From assembly GCF_001625195.1 (NCBI RefSeq), contig NC_054391.1:9004552-9068551 (forward strand): a stretch of 64,000 nucleotides of DNA. The letters are read 5' to 3'. Below, piece after piece: positions 1-11,600 of this stretch (positions are counted from its first letter, which is position 1; each line of letters starts with the position of its first letter). A program made the position numbers and the translations under genes. This DNA comes from Drechmeria coniospora. Lineage: Eukaryota; Ascomycota; Sordariomycetes; Hypocreales; Ophiocordycipitaceae. The notes below the pieces were generated by a model. That model was not told where the DNA came from and did not search any database. It saw nothing but the letters and a program-made list of their open reading frames with translations.

Positions 1-1124
1 CCCAACTACATGATTGCGCCCCAGGTTACGCACGAGTTCAACCTGCTCAACGACTTCCTACACAGCGGCCTGCTGGATGATGGCGCCGCGCCGCCCGACG
101 GCATCCAGCAGAGCACGACAGCGAGAACGGCAACCCAACCCGACATGGTTCCCAGCTTCGGCGGCCGAGAAGGCCGACCCGCCGCCGGCCCTGGCCTGAT
201 GGGCCACGAGGGCTCCATGCCGCCGCCGCCGACGACGTCGGACAAGACGCGGGAGTACTATCTCCAGGCGGCCGACCCCTCCGGAAACGACAATGCCGAG
301 GAGCGCATGGCGCGCGTCCTGAGGGCCAAGTACGACGCCGGCTTGCTCAAGCCCTTCAACTACATCAACGGCTACGCCCGACTGGGCAAGTATCTCGACG
401 GCCACATCGCCGCTTCGTCGAAGCAGAAGATCCTGCGGACCATCAATCAGTTCCGCCCCAAGTTCCGCGAGAAGGCCCAGGGCCTCACCGACATGCAGCT
501 CGTCTATGTCGAGATGTGGTTCGAAAAGCAGCTCATGGACTACGACCGCGTCTTTGCGAGCATGGCCGTACCCGCCTGCTGCTGGAGGAGAACGGGCGAG
601 ATATTCCGGGGAAACAAGGAGATGGCCGAGCTGATCAACGTCCCCGTCGACCAGCTGCGAGATGTGAGCGATGCCTTTGCCATCCCCCCCCCCCCCCCCC
701 CCTCCTACTTCTTCCGTGTCAAACCCGCCTTGACGGTGCAGGTGCTGACGGGCGAGCCCGACTGTTCGATGCAAAGGGTCAAATCGCACTGCACGAGATC
801 CTCACCGAGGAGTCCATGGTCCGCTACTGGGAGGAATTCGGCACGATCGCCTTCGACCCGGACCACGAAACCTTGTTGACGGCGTGCTCGCTCAAGAACC
901 CGAGCGACACGTCTGACCATCCCATCGTCAAGTGCTGCTTCTCCTTTACCATCCGTCGGGACGAGCACAAGCTGTGAGTTGCCCCTGCCCCTGCATGACG
1001 TCCTCCCCTTGCCGGCTTGAATGGGATGCGAGAGGGGCTGACGATTACCACGATGCGTCCACGCACCGGCAGACCAGCGCTGATTGTCGGCAACTTCCTG
1101 CCGCACGACCCGCCCCTGAATTAG
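1..1124 (+). CDS. ERT1: ERT1/AcuK-type transcription activator of gluconeogenesis, C-terminal part
   Basis: This is a nuclear regulator of gluconeogenesis and non-fermentable carbon use. The window starts inside the gene: the frame is open from base 1, so the N-terminal part (including any Zn2Cys6 cluster) lies upstream. I read exons at 1-663, 777-973 and 1073-1124. Intron 1 (gtgagc...aaag) holds a 19-base C run at 684-702, and intron 2 is gtgagt...cag. The spliced frame runs from a conserved block (KQKILRTINQFRPKF, 421-465) through the PAS-like region (VYVEMWFEKQL, ACCWRRTGEI) into exon 2 (HEILTEESMVRYWEEFGTI) and ends in ALIVGNFLPHDPPLN and a TAG stop. These blocks match what I remember of ERT1/AcuK. 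The acceptor of intron 1 (aaag) is weak but is the one that keeps the frame. Identity is fairly sure; the exact intron 1 end is less so. Confidence 0.85.
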
Positions 1125-3270
1125 GAACTAGAAGCATACTGTAGCGTAAAGGACTTTGGTGGTCAAAACGAAGCGTCAGACGATGCGTCGAACCCTGGCT
1201 TGCATGCAAAGGAACCATGTTGCTGCCTGATTTTTGTACTTCTTCTTCCTGACACCTTACCAATAGCCTCATCCGTAGAATTAATTTACTGCACAGCGGG
1301 ACGCCGGGGCCGAAACCTCCCTGTCTCGCTCACGTCACGTGCCACCATAAACTCGCCTTCCCTGCAAACACTCTCAGAAAGTCGGTGGCGGCATGTGGGA
1401 GGAAGGAGCTCCTGGTGGCAAATTATGGAGGAAGGAACCTCCGGTTGCAAGAAGCGGAGGAAGGAGCACCTGGTGCTGCCCATGTGAAGCGCTTAGCTAC
1501 TCCTCACCTTCCAGGCCACCTTGCCTGTCACCTTTTCCCTTATGTCGGAGGGCACACGACAGCTACGTGCTGCATATCCCTGCTGCGTTCATGAAATCCA
1601 AGATGTGGTGTGTGTGAAGAGCAAGATGTGACAGGTTTCTGCGCCCCGTCATCGTTCAACTCCCTTGCTTCCCCGCGATGGCATCGTCCTATTATGTTGC
1701 GACGGCCTGCGATGGAAATTTCCAAGCAATTATTGGTACGCTTTTCTTCAACTTCGCAGCAACGGGCTCCAAGCTCCTACCAGCTCGCTCACAGGTCCAT
1801 CATTTCACCGATATCTCCGCCTTGGTATGTCGATACCGTGGAACTGGTGACCGTGGACCTGCTTCTCGCTGACCTGTCTCATGAAGTCCAACATCCCCCG
1901 GCAACCGAAGCTTATGCACCCTTGCGTAACTTGTGGACGACCAACTGCGTACTTTACGAGCACGGAGAGGGCAGCAGCTGGATGGCCTACCGAAAATCAA
2001 CGTGCGCAGTATCGATGCTCCAGCAATAGTGACATGGAACATTTGGTTAGCACTCTTGGACTTGCAAGGTGTTGGGCCTTTGGTACCTGGCGACACCACG
2101 ACCAGCGTTGCAAAGGAGCTTTGCGAGATGTTTGAAGTGGGTAAGCCGTGAGAATCGTTCGATTTGAGACGTCTGATACTGCCAGCTGCCGAACATGCGA
2201 AACGAGACCCCAGGGACGGCCAAGCAATCGACGTCCTTCACAGCTCCGATCTCCACTGGTTTCGGATCGCTTGCAATATTGGTGCAACAGACTGTAATAC
2301 GTCGGAATTGGCGTTCCTTGTACGCATGTTCACAACATACCTGACCCTTGTTGACTGCTACCCTAAGCACATGGCTCTGTCGGCAGTCACCGAATTGATA
2401 CTGATGATGACAGTAAGGGCAATGTGCTATTCGTTATCGCCTCCGCGTCGACACAACTGCTCATTTAGAAATCAGGATGGAAATGCGGCTGCAGCCATGT
2501 CTGGAAGTCAGCCAGCAGGCCGCTCGTTGAGTCCTTCGAGTATGGTTATCAATGTCCATTCAGCCGCGAGTTTTATAACGAAATACCATCCACAAGGGTC
2601 ACGGGGGCTTCTGCGTGGCCGGGATGAATGTTTCGATTGAGTATGACATAAGCTATTACGCTCACAACAGCGAAATTCCAGGGAGCTCGAGGCCATGGAA
2701 AGTTTACAGTACATAGATGACAGAGACCAGATGGCGCGAATACTGTGGACAGGTTTGCCAAATGCCGCTTTTAGAATCAAGTTGAGGGCGAGCTGTGTCA
2801 CATCTTGCTGGTCATGCAAGCAACGAGCGCCAAGGTCATTGGCCTAAGAACGTGGCAAGTCCAGAAAAGAGGTAGATTCGAATCTATGTAGACGGGAATC
2901 AATGTGCCTGGAACTCTGAATGTATGTAATGGGACCAGATGGACGGAAACAGAACAAGTAGGTTGTCGCTGTCGCTGGCGGTACACATGCTGCTGCCCTC
3001 TCGTCTTCTTCTGATAAAGATAAAAAGTCAATCAATTTGAATGGCTGGGCCTCCCTCTTGAAAGCATTTAAAAGATTCCTTGGGATAAAACAGCTCGCCT
3101 CCTTACTTCTGATCTGTAGCAGCTTCCTGCGGTGACATGCTTCGGGGAAAAGTTCGAGAAGCATAGGACCGATTTCCAACCCAGCAACCAAAGACAATTC
3201 ATGATCGGGGAAGCAGAAAACCAATTCCGCTCATCTAGGTGGTAAGAAATGCGTGCCACCTCTTCGACTA
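1125..3270. other. Intergenic region, convergent 3' ends
   Basis: About 2.1 kb lie between the ends of the ERT1-type gene and the Zn2Cys6 gene, which point at each other. The longest open frame (158 codons, 2164-2640, + strand) has no recognisable motif and no plausible splice partners. I see no tRNA, no tandem array and no transposon terminal repeats. It presumably holds two 3' UTRs. Confidence 0.5.
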
Positions 3271-5697
3271 TCAAATGATGTTGGCAATGCTAATTCGTTC
3301 TGCTCCCCTCTTAACGTCAGGCGGATTCGAAGTCGGGCTTCGAGCACCCGGACCCCTGTTTTCCGTCGCATAACGGGGTGGGTCAGGTATTCTGTGAAGC
3401 TCTACTGTCGTTGCGGACGTCTCCGTTTTAACCTGTGGAGGGGGGAGCGACGTCCAAGATCCCGTTGTTGACACGAGTCCTCGAGCGGCGGACTCGAGTC
3501 GGGCCCACCCGATCCATTCTCGGCGGTCCTCCTCACTGAGGCCAGTTCTGACCTCGGGGCTGAACAGGCCGTTCTCGCTCGCGACACCCGACGTGGACTT
3601 CGTCTGCGGCACTTCGTGATCTTGCATTGCCCACAGCCAGGACCTGTGGGGGGATGCTTGCTGGTCAGCCGAAACGTACGCCAGAAGCTCCTCATCGCGA
3701 GTCAGAGACATGAGAAGTGCTGACTGGTCGAAAGAGGACCTCTGGGATAGATAGCTTGCATATTCGACACGCTTGGACGACAACACGGATATGAAAAAGG
3801 ACAGACATCTTCCGCACGAGAGTGTAATGTCTCGTCGTGCATCTATCACGGCCAGCGCCCTGATCAGTGTTATTGCGTGATCAAAGTAGCCAGTTAGGAG
3901 CAGGAAGAGCGTCGAGCGAAAGATATGCGTCGTAAGTAGTGATGTGGCTCCATCACCAGGTGATTTGCTCCGGGCAATGAGCGATGAGGTCTCGAGAGCG
4001 ACATGGGTGCAACTTTCGACGGCGGCAAGTCGAAGCTCCGGGACGTTGCTTGGCGATAAGTTGTGTCGATGCACAAGCATCCTGGCATGAAACAGATACG
4101 CCAGCGGCGCAAGAAAATGTGAAGCCAGCGCCACCGTATTCGAGGGATCGCAGGCCGGGGGGAAAGTGCCGAGGCATTTCTTGAAGTGGCCGTCGAACAT
4201 GGACAGCTGCGCAGCGACAAGCGTCGGCGCATCCGTCGACTTGATCAAGGACGAGTACGATCGGACGACATGGATAACGGCAAGGAGCGAATGGGTCAGG
4301 GGTTCGGCGCCGTTGGGAATGCACATGCCATCCTCCCGGAGATACTGATCATCCACGGCCGCCGGCAACGGCACGTCGCAGTCCGAATCGTCAATCATGT
4401 ACGGCAGTCCCATCTCGGTTGCCATTGTCCGGTCCAGGATATAGATAGCCCACCAAGTCCTACGCCTCATCTCTCCTTCGATGACAGGCCACGAGCCGCA
4501 ATCAGAGTACAAGCCAATGTCTTGACCGGCCCGCACGGCACTGCCAAGCCAGTTCCAGGCTGCCGACTTCAAGTTCATTTCGTTCAGGCACATGGACATC
4601 AGGACGAGGGCGCGGACGTTGTCGAGGGTGTAGGTATTGTTCCATGGATCTATCAGCTTTCGCGCGGATTCGAGAAGTTCGGCCGGACGGTAGAAGGTTG
4701 ACGTCGTCGGGGGTTCGGGACTGAACAAACTTCCGGTGGCGAGAACGGCGTAGAACAATGATGTCCACGCGGAGGATACTCGCTGGGGGTTCGAACGGTA
4801 CAGGCCGTCGACCATGGCCTGGAAGGTTGGCATGTGCACGATGGGGAACATGGTATGGGCCGAGGTGCAGTAGGCGTGCAGCAGCTGATCCGCAACGCTC
4901 TGCGGCGGCAGTTCAGGGGTAGGGCAGTCGAGGGTGGAGGACACCGCCGCGTGACGATACTGCGCCGGGGGTCTCCATATTCCCTTGGAAAACGTGTGTA
5001 CATTGGCCCGGGCCCTTGCGAGTTCCGGGTTGGGCGGGTTGCGATTTCGAGGCTTCGGCTCGGAGCCTATCGGTGGCAGATGCGACAGCTGTCGGTCGGC
5101 TGGTTCCATGTCCATGTCCATGGGCCCGTCTCGTTCCCCGATGATCCTGCGCAGATGGGAGTTGTCTCGCTTCATCCGCTCGATTTGCTTCTCGAGATCC
5201 TGCACCTGCTTGATGGAAGACATCCGTCGATTAGTTTCTTTCGTGAACTGGCACTTGACGTTGCGGCTGGAGCACTCCGAGCAGCTCGTTGTCTCGGTAG
5301 CATCGCACTTGACCTTTCTCTCCCGGCAAGCATCACAGCTGGGGTCCTTCCGGCGCTGGCGATATGCCCTCTTCGGGCCCTGACTGGTCGGAGTCCCGGG
5401 CATATGACCCTGGGAGCCCATGATGGAATCCGTCGAAGCGAGGGACTCGCGACCCAATACGGAGCCTGTCATGGATGCGTACAGCGGGAAGCCTTGGCTG
5501 ACGGGAGGTAGTGACGGCATGCCGAGCGGCTGAGGACTTGACGCTGCGTTGGGCCTCACGCTTGTGCCCAGCAAGGTTCCTGGATAGCGAGAAAGTGGCC
5601 GTGGCGAGGTGGCGGAGGAGACGGATGAGGAGTCGTATGACCTTGTGGATGGGTTGGGAGATCGAGCGTATGAGTTGTGCGACTGTTCGGCCGCCAT
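3271..5697 (-). CDS. Zn2Cys6 fungal-specific transcription factor
   Basis: Single-exon gene of 808 residues, read from an ATG at 5697. The N-terminal ~105 residues are Ser/Pro-rich and look disordered. A basic stretch (KRAYRQRRK) precedes a complete Zn2Cys6 cluster with cysteines at about 121, 124, 131, 139, 142 and 149 (spacing C-X2-C-X6-C-X7-C-X2-C-X6-C). A coiled-coil linker follows (QVQDLEKQIERMKRDNSHLRR, about 164-184). The middle region has the fungal transcription-factor (MHR) signature: YCTSAHTMFPIVHMPTF, then RRRTWWAIYILDR and MIDDSDCDVPLP. The protein is expected to bind DNA as a nuclear dimer at CGG half-sites. The target genes cannot be told from sequence, and I do not recognise a named orthologue. 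No cluster of metabolic genes surrounds it. Confidence 0.9.
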   Translation of the reverse strand: MAAEQSHNSYARSPNPSTRSYDSSSVSSATSPRPLSRYPGTLLGTSVRPNAASSPQPLGMPSLPPVSQGFPLYASMTGSVLGRESLASTDSIMGSQGHMPGTPTSQGPKRAYRQRRKDPSCDACRERKVKCDATETTSCSECSSRNVKCQFTKETNRRMSSIKQVQDLEKQIERMKRDNSHLRRIIGERDGPMDMDMEPADRQLSHLPPIGSEPKPRNRNPPNPELARARANVHTFSKGIWRPPAQYRHAAVSSTLDCPTPELPPQSVADQLLHAYCTSAHTMFPIVHMPTFQAMVDGLYRSNPQRVSSAWTSLFYAVLATGSLFSPEPPTTSTFYRPAELLESARKLIDPWNNTYTLDNVRALVLMSMCLNEMNLKSAAWNWLGSAVRAGQDIGLYSDCGSWPVIEGEMRRRTWWAIYILDRTMATEMGLPYMIDDSDCDVPLPAAVDDQYLREDGMCIPNGAEPLTHSLLAVIHVVRSYSSLIKSTDAPTLVAAQLSMFDGHFKKCLGTFPPACDPSNTVALASHFLAPLAYLFHARMLVHRHNLSPSNVPELRLAAVESCTHVALETSSLIARSKSPGDGATSLLTTHIFRSTLFLLLTGYFDHAITLIRALAVIDARRDITLSCGRCLSFFISVLSSKRVEYASYLSQRSSFDQSALLMSLTRDEELLAYVSADQQASPHRSWLWAMQDHEVPQTKSTSGVASENGLFSPEVRTGLSEEDRREWIGWARLESAARGLVSTTGSWTSLPPPQVKTETSATTVELHRIPDPPRYATENRGPGARSPTSNPPDVKRGAERISIANII

Positions 5698-8600
5698 GCT
5701 GCAGGCAACCCGTCTCGAGGAGCCTGCTTCCGTCCGGCAGCCAGGTTGGAGTGGAGAGAACAGACTCGGACAGGCGGTCAGTCAAAACAGCAGCGTCTGC
5801 TGTCGAGGTGGCCCAAAAGTGCCGCAAGCGCAGCAACTGCGGCGAGTCCAATGAACACAAAACACAGGTCCAAGCTTTGACGGGTAACAGATCTCGCTTC
5901 TCCAACCAAGCTCGTGTCGAAAACCAATCCGAATGCGGTATCCGGTGGCTCTCGGGATCTGCCAGGGGGGCCAGTGAAAATGCTGATCTCGTCGACCGCC
6001 GTGGTATCTGGTTGCGCCGCAGACTCCGTGTCACTTAAAAGCTGCCAGTTCCCTGATATGAGCACGCAAATGTCACGTTCACCGGCCTTGGCCGTAGCGT
6101 GAACGCCGGTTGGCTGCGAGGAGATCCAAGCAAGTCAACGAGGAAGCCCCCCGTGGAGGAGGTTTTGGTTTGGCGCCGTTGGTCGTGTGCTTGGCCAACG
6201 AGATGGGTTGCCCGTTTTCCCTGCGGTAAGCAGAGGGCCGAGGAAGTTGAGTTGTGTAAACACTGGCCAGCAGCACGGGCAACGGACTGGAGCGGAGAAA
6301 TGACGGCTCGGAAACCGCTGGCTTGGACGACAGATGGAGTAACGGATGGGCGGGACGGATGAAGGTTGTGCGGGAGGTGTGCGGGCGGGAAGGGCTGTGC
6401 CGGGCAAGGCAGGAAGTATATGGCCACCAGCCGCTGTCCGTCCGGACTCTCACGCTGAGCGCTGCCACTTTGTGACGAAGCAACCAGGTCAGCGGTCAGC
6501 GGTGGTGCTCACCCGTCCGTAGCCAGCTGGGGCTCTCCGTGCATTAAAGCAATTCGGGGAATATTATCTGAACGTAAGTATGGACATGGGGCCGCGGGGA
6601 GGCGGAGACCTCGAGGGAACCCTGGACATTTAGTTGGACTGGGGCTGTCGAGATCAGCCAAAGCCACTAACGTGTTTCGACCAAGCTGGGATCTTCGGAG
6701 CATGTCATTCACCACCTGGCCAAGGCCCGTGGCAGCAGGCAGCGAATGTATAGGGTACCCATCACCGCTCCGTCGTCGGTGGGTGCCTGGCCTCTCTTGC
6801 TTTGACCGTCGTGTCGTGGGGCCGCGTTATTTTGGTGGTGAAGCGGGAGAGAGGAGCGAAAGGAGGAGCGAAGAGTGATGGTGGTGTTGGCACGGCGGCG
6901 GTGGTCATCGGCGCAACAAGGCTTGAACTTGACGTGAGCCCTCCGGTTACTTTTCCATGGCCACTCCCTCCAACGTTGTTCATGCCCATCCAATATGCTC
7001 TACACGTCGTCCATAGTCACGGCTCCGTCACAAGTGTCGTTGGCACTCGTGGCTGGCTAACCGGCTCGAGAACAAAACTCGTCGGATGTACAACCGCCGG
7101 CGCCGGCATCCCTGCCAACCAAGGAGCTGCCACGCCAGCGAAGGCCTTGCACCATGATGAAATGAAAACATTGATGACGGATGTGTTGGCTCCGGAAGAT
7201 AATCCGACGTTGGTAAGAATAGCACCGCATGCAAGTCCAACGGCTCGAGGCTTCCGGCATCCCAAGTAGTGCGAGCGCCAGAAGCTACAGGTTTGTTTGT
7301 ACCCACCGTCGGTCCAGGCGGCTATCGCTCGTCGAGCCAACAAGTCGTGAGTTGTTCCTATACCTGTGCGGTACGCAGTCAAATGCAACGAGCCGGGTGT
7401 GAAGGTTGGCCGCTCAGCCGATCCTATCGAGCATTGTTCCGCATGTGGCTTCAGCGGCTGCTGGCCCCTACCCAACACCTATTTCTGCGTATGATGCATC
7501 CATCCACCATCCGAGCGCCGCTGTGGGCAGCTGCATGATGCGACGGACTAGCTGGCCGAGGTCGTTCCAGGGCTCGTACATGCCGATGCCGTGATCAGCC
7601 AAATCTCAACAAGACCGCTCTGGTGCACGGTGGAATGGCTGCCCTCTGGGTCCCAGTAGAAAAGGCCAAGGGCCCGGACAGATGCCATGGCCGTGTCCAG
7701 AGGTCGATCGTCACTCTCTGATCATCACGATGCCGAAACGATCGACTTCCTGCGGGTGAATCTGCGGGAATCCTACTCCGTACTTTTGCATGTCACGGGT
7801 CATTCCGCCCGTGTACAGCCGACGGGCAAAAACAAAACGGGAGTGGTCGGTACCCCGTATCAGGCAAGGAAGCAGGCTGCCAATATCCTTGCCACGTCAT
7901 CTCAGTGGACTGCACAACGAGCCCTTGTGCCAGCGGGCAGCGTGGAAAGCCGTGTACTGTACATGTAATTCATACTGTAACGTGACGAGGCCGACGAGCG
8001 GCAGGGTTTGCTGCACAGCTGGCTGGCCAGGTCATCTCCATAATCGAAGGTACGTTGGCGCTTGCTGGCGACCTGCTGTCGCCGGCCGTGCCTGACGCAG
8101 CAGTCTGCCGCCTTTTGACCGAGCTGCTAGCCAGCGGCCGCCGGCGCTGGGACACGCTCGCCCCATGGCGCTCGCCATGATCCGACTAGCGAGCGAATCG
8201 GTTTCGAGGAGGACCACACTTGACCAGTTCAAGGTGTTGCTCCGAGTTCCCGTCTGCCGTCCACCTGAGGGCATGTACAACAAGTACAAGCACATGTGCA
8301 CAGGCAGAGAGGAGAGACATTTGGGATGCCGCTGCGCCGCAAGGGAACATCCTAGCATCCAATCTTGGAGCTCATCGGGAAGCGCCAAGGCCTCGAGGTT
8401 TGCCCGTCGAGACTGTGGACCGGGATGCGGCATCGTCGCGCATGGGCGCCAATAGAACGGCAGCATCCGAGGCAAACGAGGGGAGCAAAGTGACGAGTCC
8501 CCAAGCTATTCAGAGTGGAGCATCCGGGCTGGAGCCGAGTGAGCCGCCGGGACAGGGCCCGCCCTCGTCGATGAAAAGGATCTCGATGCTGGTGGTTGCG

Positions 8601-11600
8601 TCTCAACCCGCCCACACCAATCTTTGACAATAGGAGTGAAGTGAGTGGTGTAGAATGCTGCGGCGTACACTTATGGCTGCGGTGCAGATATGAGTTGAAA
8701 TACTCCCTATACGAGTAGGTGTATGCACTCATATCGACGACCCACGACGCTGCAGGATGCGGGCCCGTGCATGCATCTTGGTGAGTACTGGCACCCGCAG
8801 AATGCGGGAATACATGATTTGTTAGCCCGACGAACAATGCCAAAAGGGTCGGGCCAGTATTATCGTCAATCACTTTTATCGCTGCCGATCCACGCACAGG
8901 CATGCGTACCCGTGCCTGATTCAACACTACCGCAGCCAGGCAGGGGCACGTCGTTGCGGGTCGCGGCGGCCATGATTTGGTGATGAGGACGAGAGAGAGT
9001 GAGAGGTGGCCTCCAGAGATGATGTCTTATAACTGACTCCCTCTTGTCCTGGCCTGGCCCTGTTGGGCAGCCAGTTGCCAGTCAATGCCCAGACAAACCC
9101 GAATCGGAAGCGAAGACTGCTGATCCAAATTGATTTTGCCATCATTGGCAACCTCGGCTCACATAGCGCCCGACGGCGGTGAAGATGAAGTGTGCATGTA
9201 CCCTGTAGATGGACAAGAGAGCTGTTAGCCGGCCTTGCGTTATTTCCATTATGCATGCTGGGCTTCCATCGCTGTCGTTGACTGTCTTTTGCCTGCTCGC
9301 AGTCGCAGTCGTTATTTTTGCCACCGTGCAAGGCGTTCGACTGATTGAAAATGCTCAAAGCAGTTTCGACGGTTGCGAACACCGCTAGATTCATCACCCC
9401 TTGACGAGGGCCTGAAAATTTTGACAACGAGCCAAGCGGCATGCGACTTCGCTGCTACTTGCGTATCGTATGGTGAGCTGAATGATGACGTATGGCTGTC
9501 GACTTGAAGGCGAAGGATGCCTTGGCCTTTCCCACCCAGCCGAGTGCAACGCAATCGGGATATGAAGGCGAAAAGTGCATGGTGGACAAGGTGCTCCAGT
9601 GAAGGCTATCCGTGAGAATTGCCGAGAGAAACAAAGATCAAGCTGTGCTTGGTGCTAGAACCTGCTTCTTCCAGCCTCGGCAAGTGCAGTACAAACTTAA
9701 TCCGGTCACGGCTTGCTTCATCGCACGGAAGGACGTAGGGAACTGCTTGATACCTGCCAACCCTGCCTCAAAGTCTGAGATTGTACTTGTACTTGGTAGT
9801 AGTACAAGTACAAGCCTGCATGCGCCTACGGAGTACTGTACAGTACGGAATACATCACACAAGTACGAAGTATATTATTACTGCAAGTACTATACATGTA
9901 CTCCGGACGTGTACAAGTACTTGTGCTCCAAATAGTTACTGTATAACTCGTAGCAATAGGTACCGTTACAGGGAGGTATTTCCTTCCTTCAATTCGCTGG
10001 AGCACCCCTGCGGCTAGTTGTCGCTGGTGGGGGTGAGTCGTGACTGGCAGGTGGGAGCTTCTCTCCTCAGGTGCATGCTCCTTACCTACCTTGGGAGTAG
10101 TTGTATGCTTTAGCGGGTGAAGAAGGTGCGAAACAGTGGCTGCTGGCTTATTGGGTGTGGATGATGGACAATTGCAAGGCCATTTACTCCGCACTCGTGC
10201 CCATCCTCCTCAGTACACGCAGGTAATGTTGTATCAAGTACTTGTGATGGCATGCAGCAAGTACATGCCAAGCGCTGTATGTGTGCATGCTTGTGAGAGT
10301 ACTGCTGCGTGTACAGAGTACTTACACTTGAATGTACTGTAACGGCAAGTACGCAGTGTATTCTGCGTGGACCTTGCGAGTGCGCACCTGCTGTGGGCGC
10401 ATTGTAGAGGCAGTCGTACTTGCCGAGTCGCGTTGTGCCCCCCCCCCTCTCTTACTGCGCCTGCCTTTCGTGCCAGCTGACGAGAGCAGCGCCATCATAT
10501 CTCGAGTGCTGCAGCTCGATTTCTAATGGCATACTCAGCAACCAGGGCCTCAGTTTATTCTTAGCATCACGGGAAATATCCATCATTCCTTCGTTGCATG
10601 TTCGAAATGCTCATGATGAGTGTCGGCATGGCATGCTCGAACTGGCATCACCCGTGCAGGTACGTTTTCGCTGTCGATACTGTGGCGTGAGTGCCATTGT
10701 CAGGCACGAAACGGGAGCTTTGCACCAGGTGCCGCCAGGTGCTGGCAGGTCGGCAACAGAGAACTCCAATGGTCAACGGATGGAAGCGACGGGAGTACTG
10801 CTCCGCACTGCAGTGCAGTGCATACATGAGGAGATCCTACTCATGCATCCAGCAATGGACGAATAACATGGAGAAGCACATAGCGTGGCCGAGTCGGCAA
10901 CCACGGGGCATCCAAGGGCTCACTGATGCGGCCATTCTAATTGTCAGCGGCCCAGGCCAGCCACTGTCCTCCAACGAACTCCGCAGTCGGAAAAGCAGCC
11001 GAGGCTAGTCGGTCGGTGGAGAGCGGACCAAGTGAGACGGCTGTCCCAGGACCAGGATATCTCGGAACGGGCTTCGGCCGTTTGGTCGGCCCAGGGGCAA
11101 AGCCACCGACTCTCTCTCTGACAGCTGCGGAGCGTGGGTGGAATTCCTCGGCGTTGATGCTAGGCTTCTGTGGACGACGGTAAGAATGCGCACAATGACA
11201 AAAGTACATGCACCTGCACTCACTCGCACGTACTAACCACGAGCCCGCAGGCCAACCAATGCCATGGGCTGGCCAGCCTCGACATGCCGATGGATGAATG
11301 CCAGTCAATTGGTCGTGACGTATTTCAACCAGTTGGGAAGCCGCTCTCCGTACGATGCAGGGCAGGCCACGGCCGACACGTCGTCGCTCGCAATTGCCTC
11401 AGTTGTGCGACAGCAGCGCCAGGAATGCAGCTAATGTGCTTTGGGTTGCATGCTGCCGTCGACAAGCGGCTGGCCGTGAACGAGCAAAATCAAGATCCCT
11501 GACGGACGGCTGGCATCTCTGAAAAGGAAGGCCAAAGGAAGCTACAGGGAACGAGCCACGTGTCGGGTCATGATCGATGTCCAATTGCCATGATGGCGAA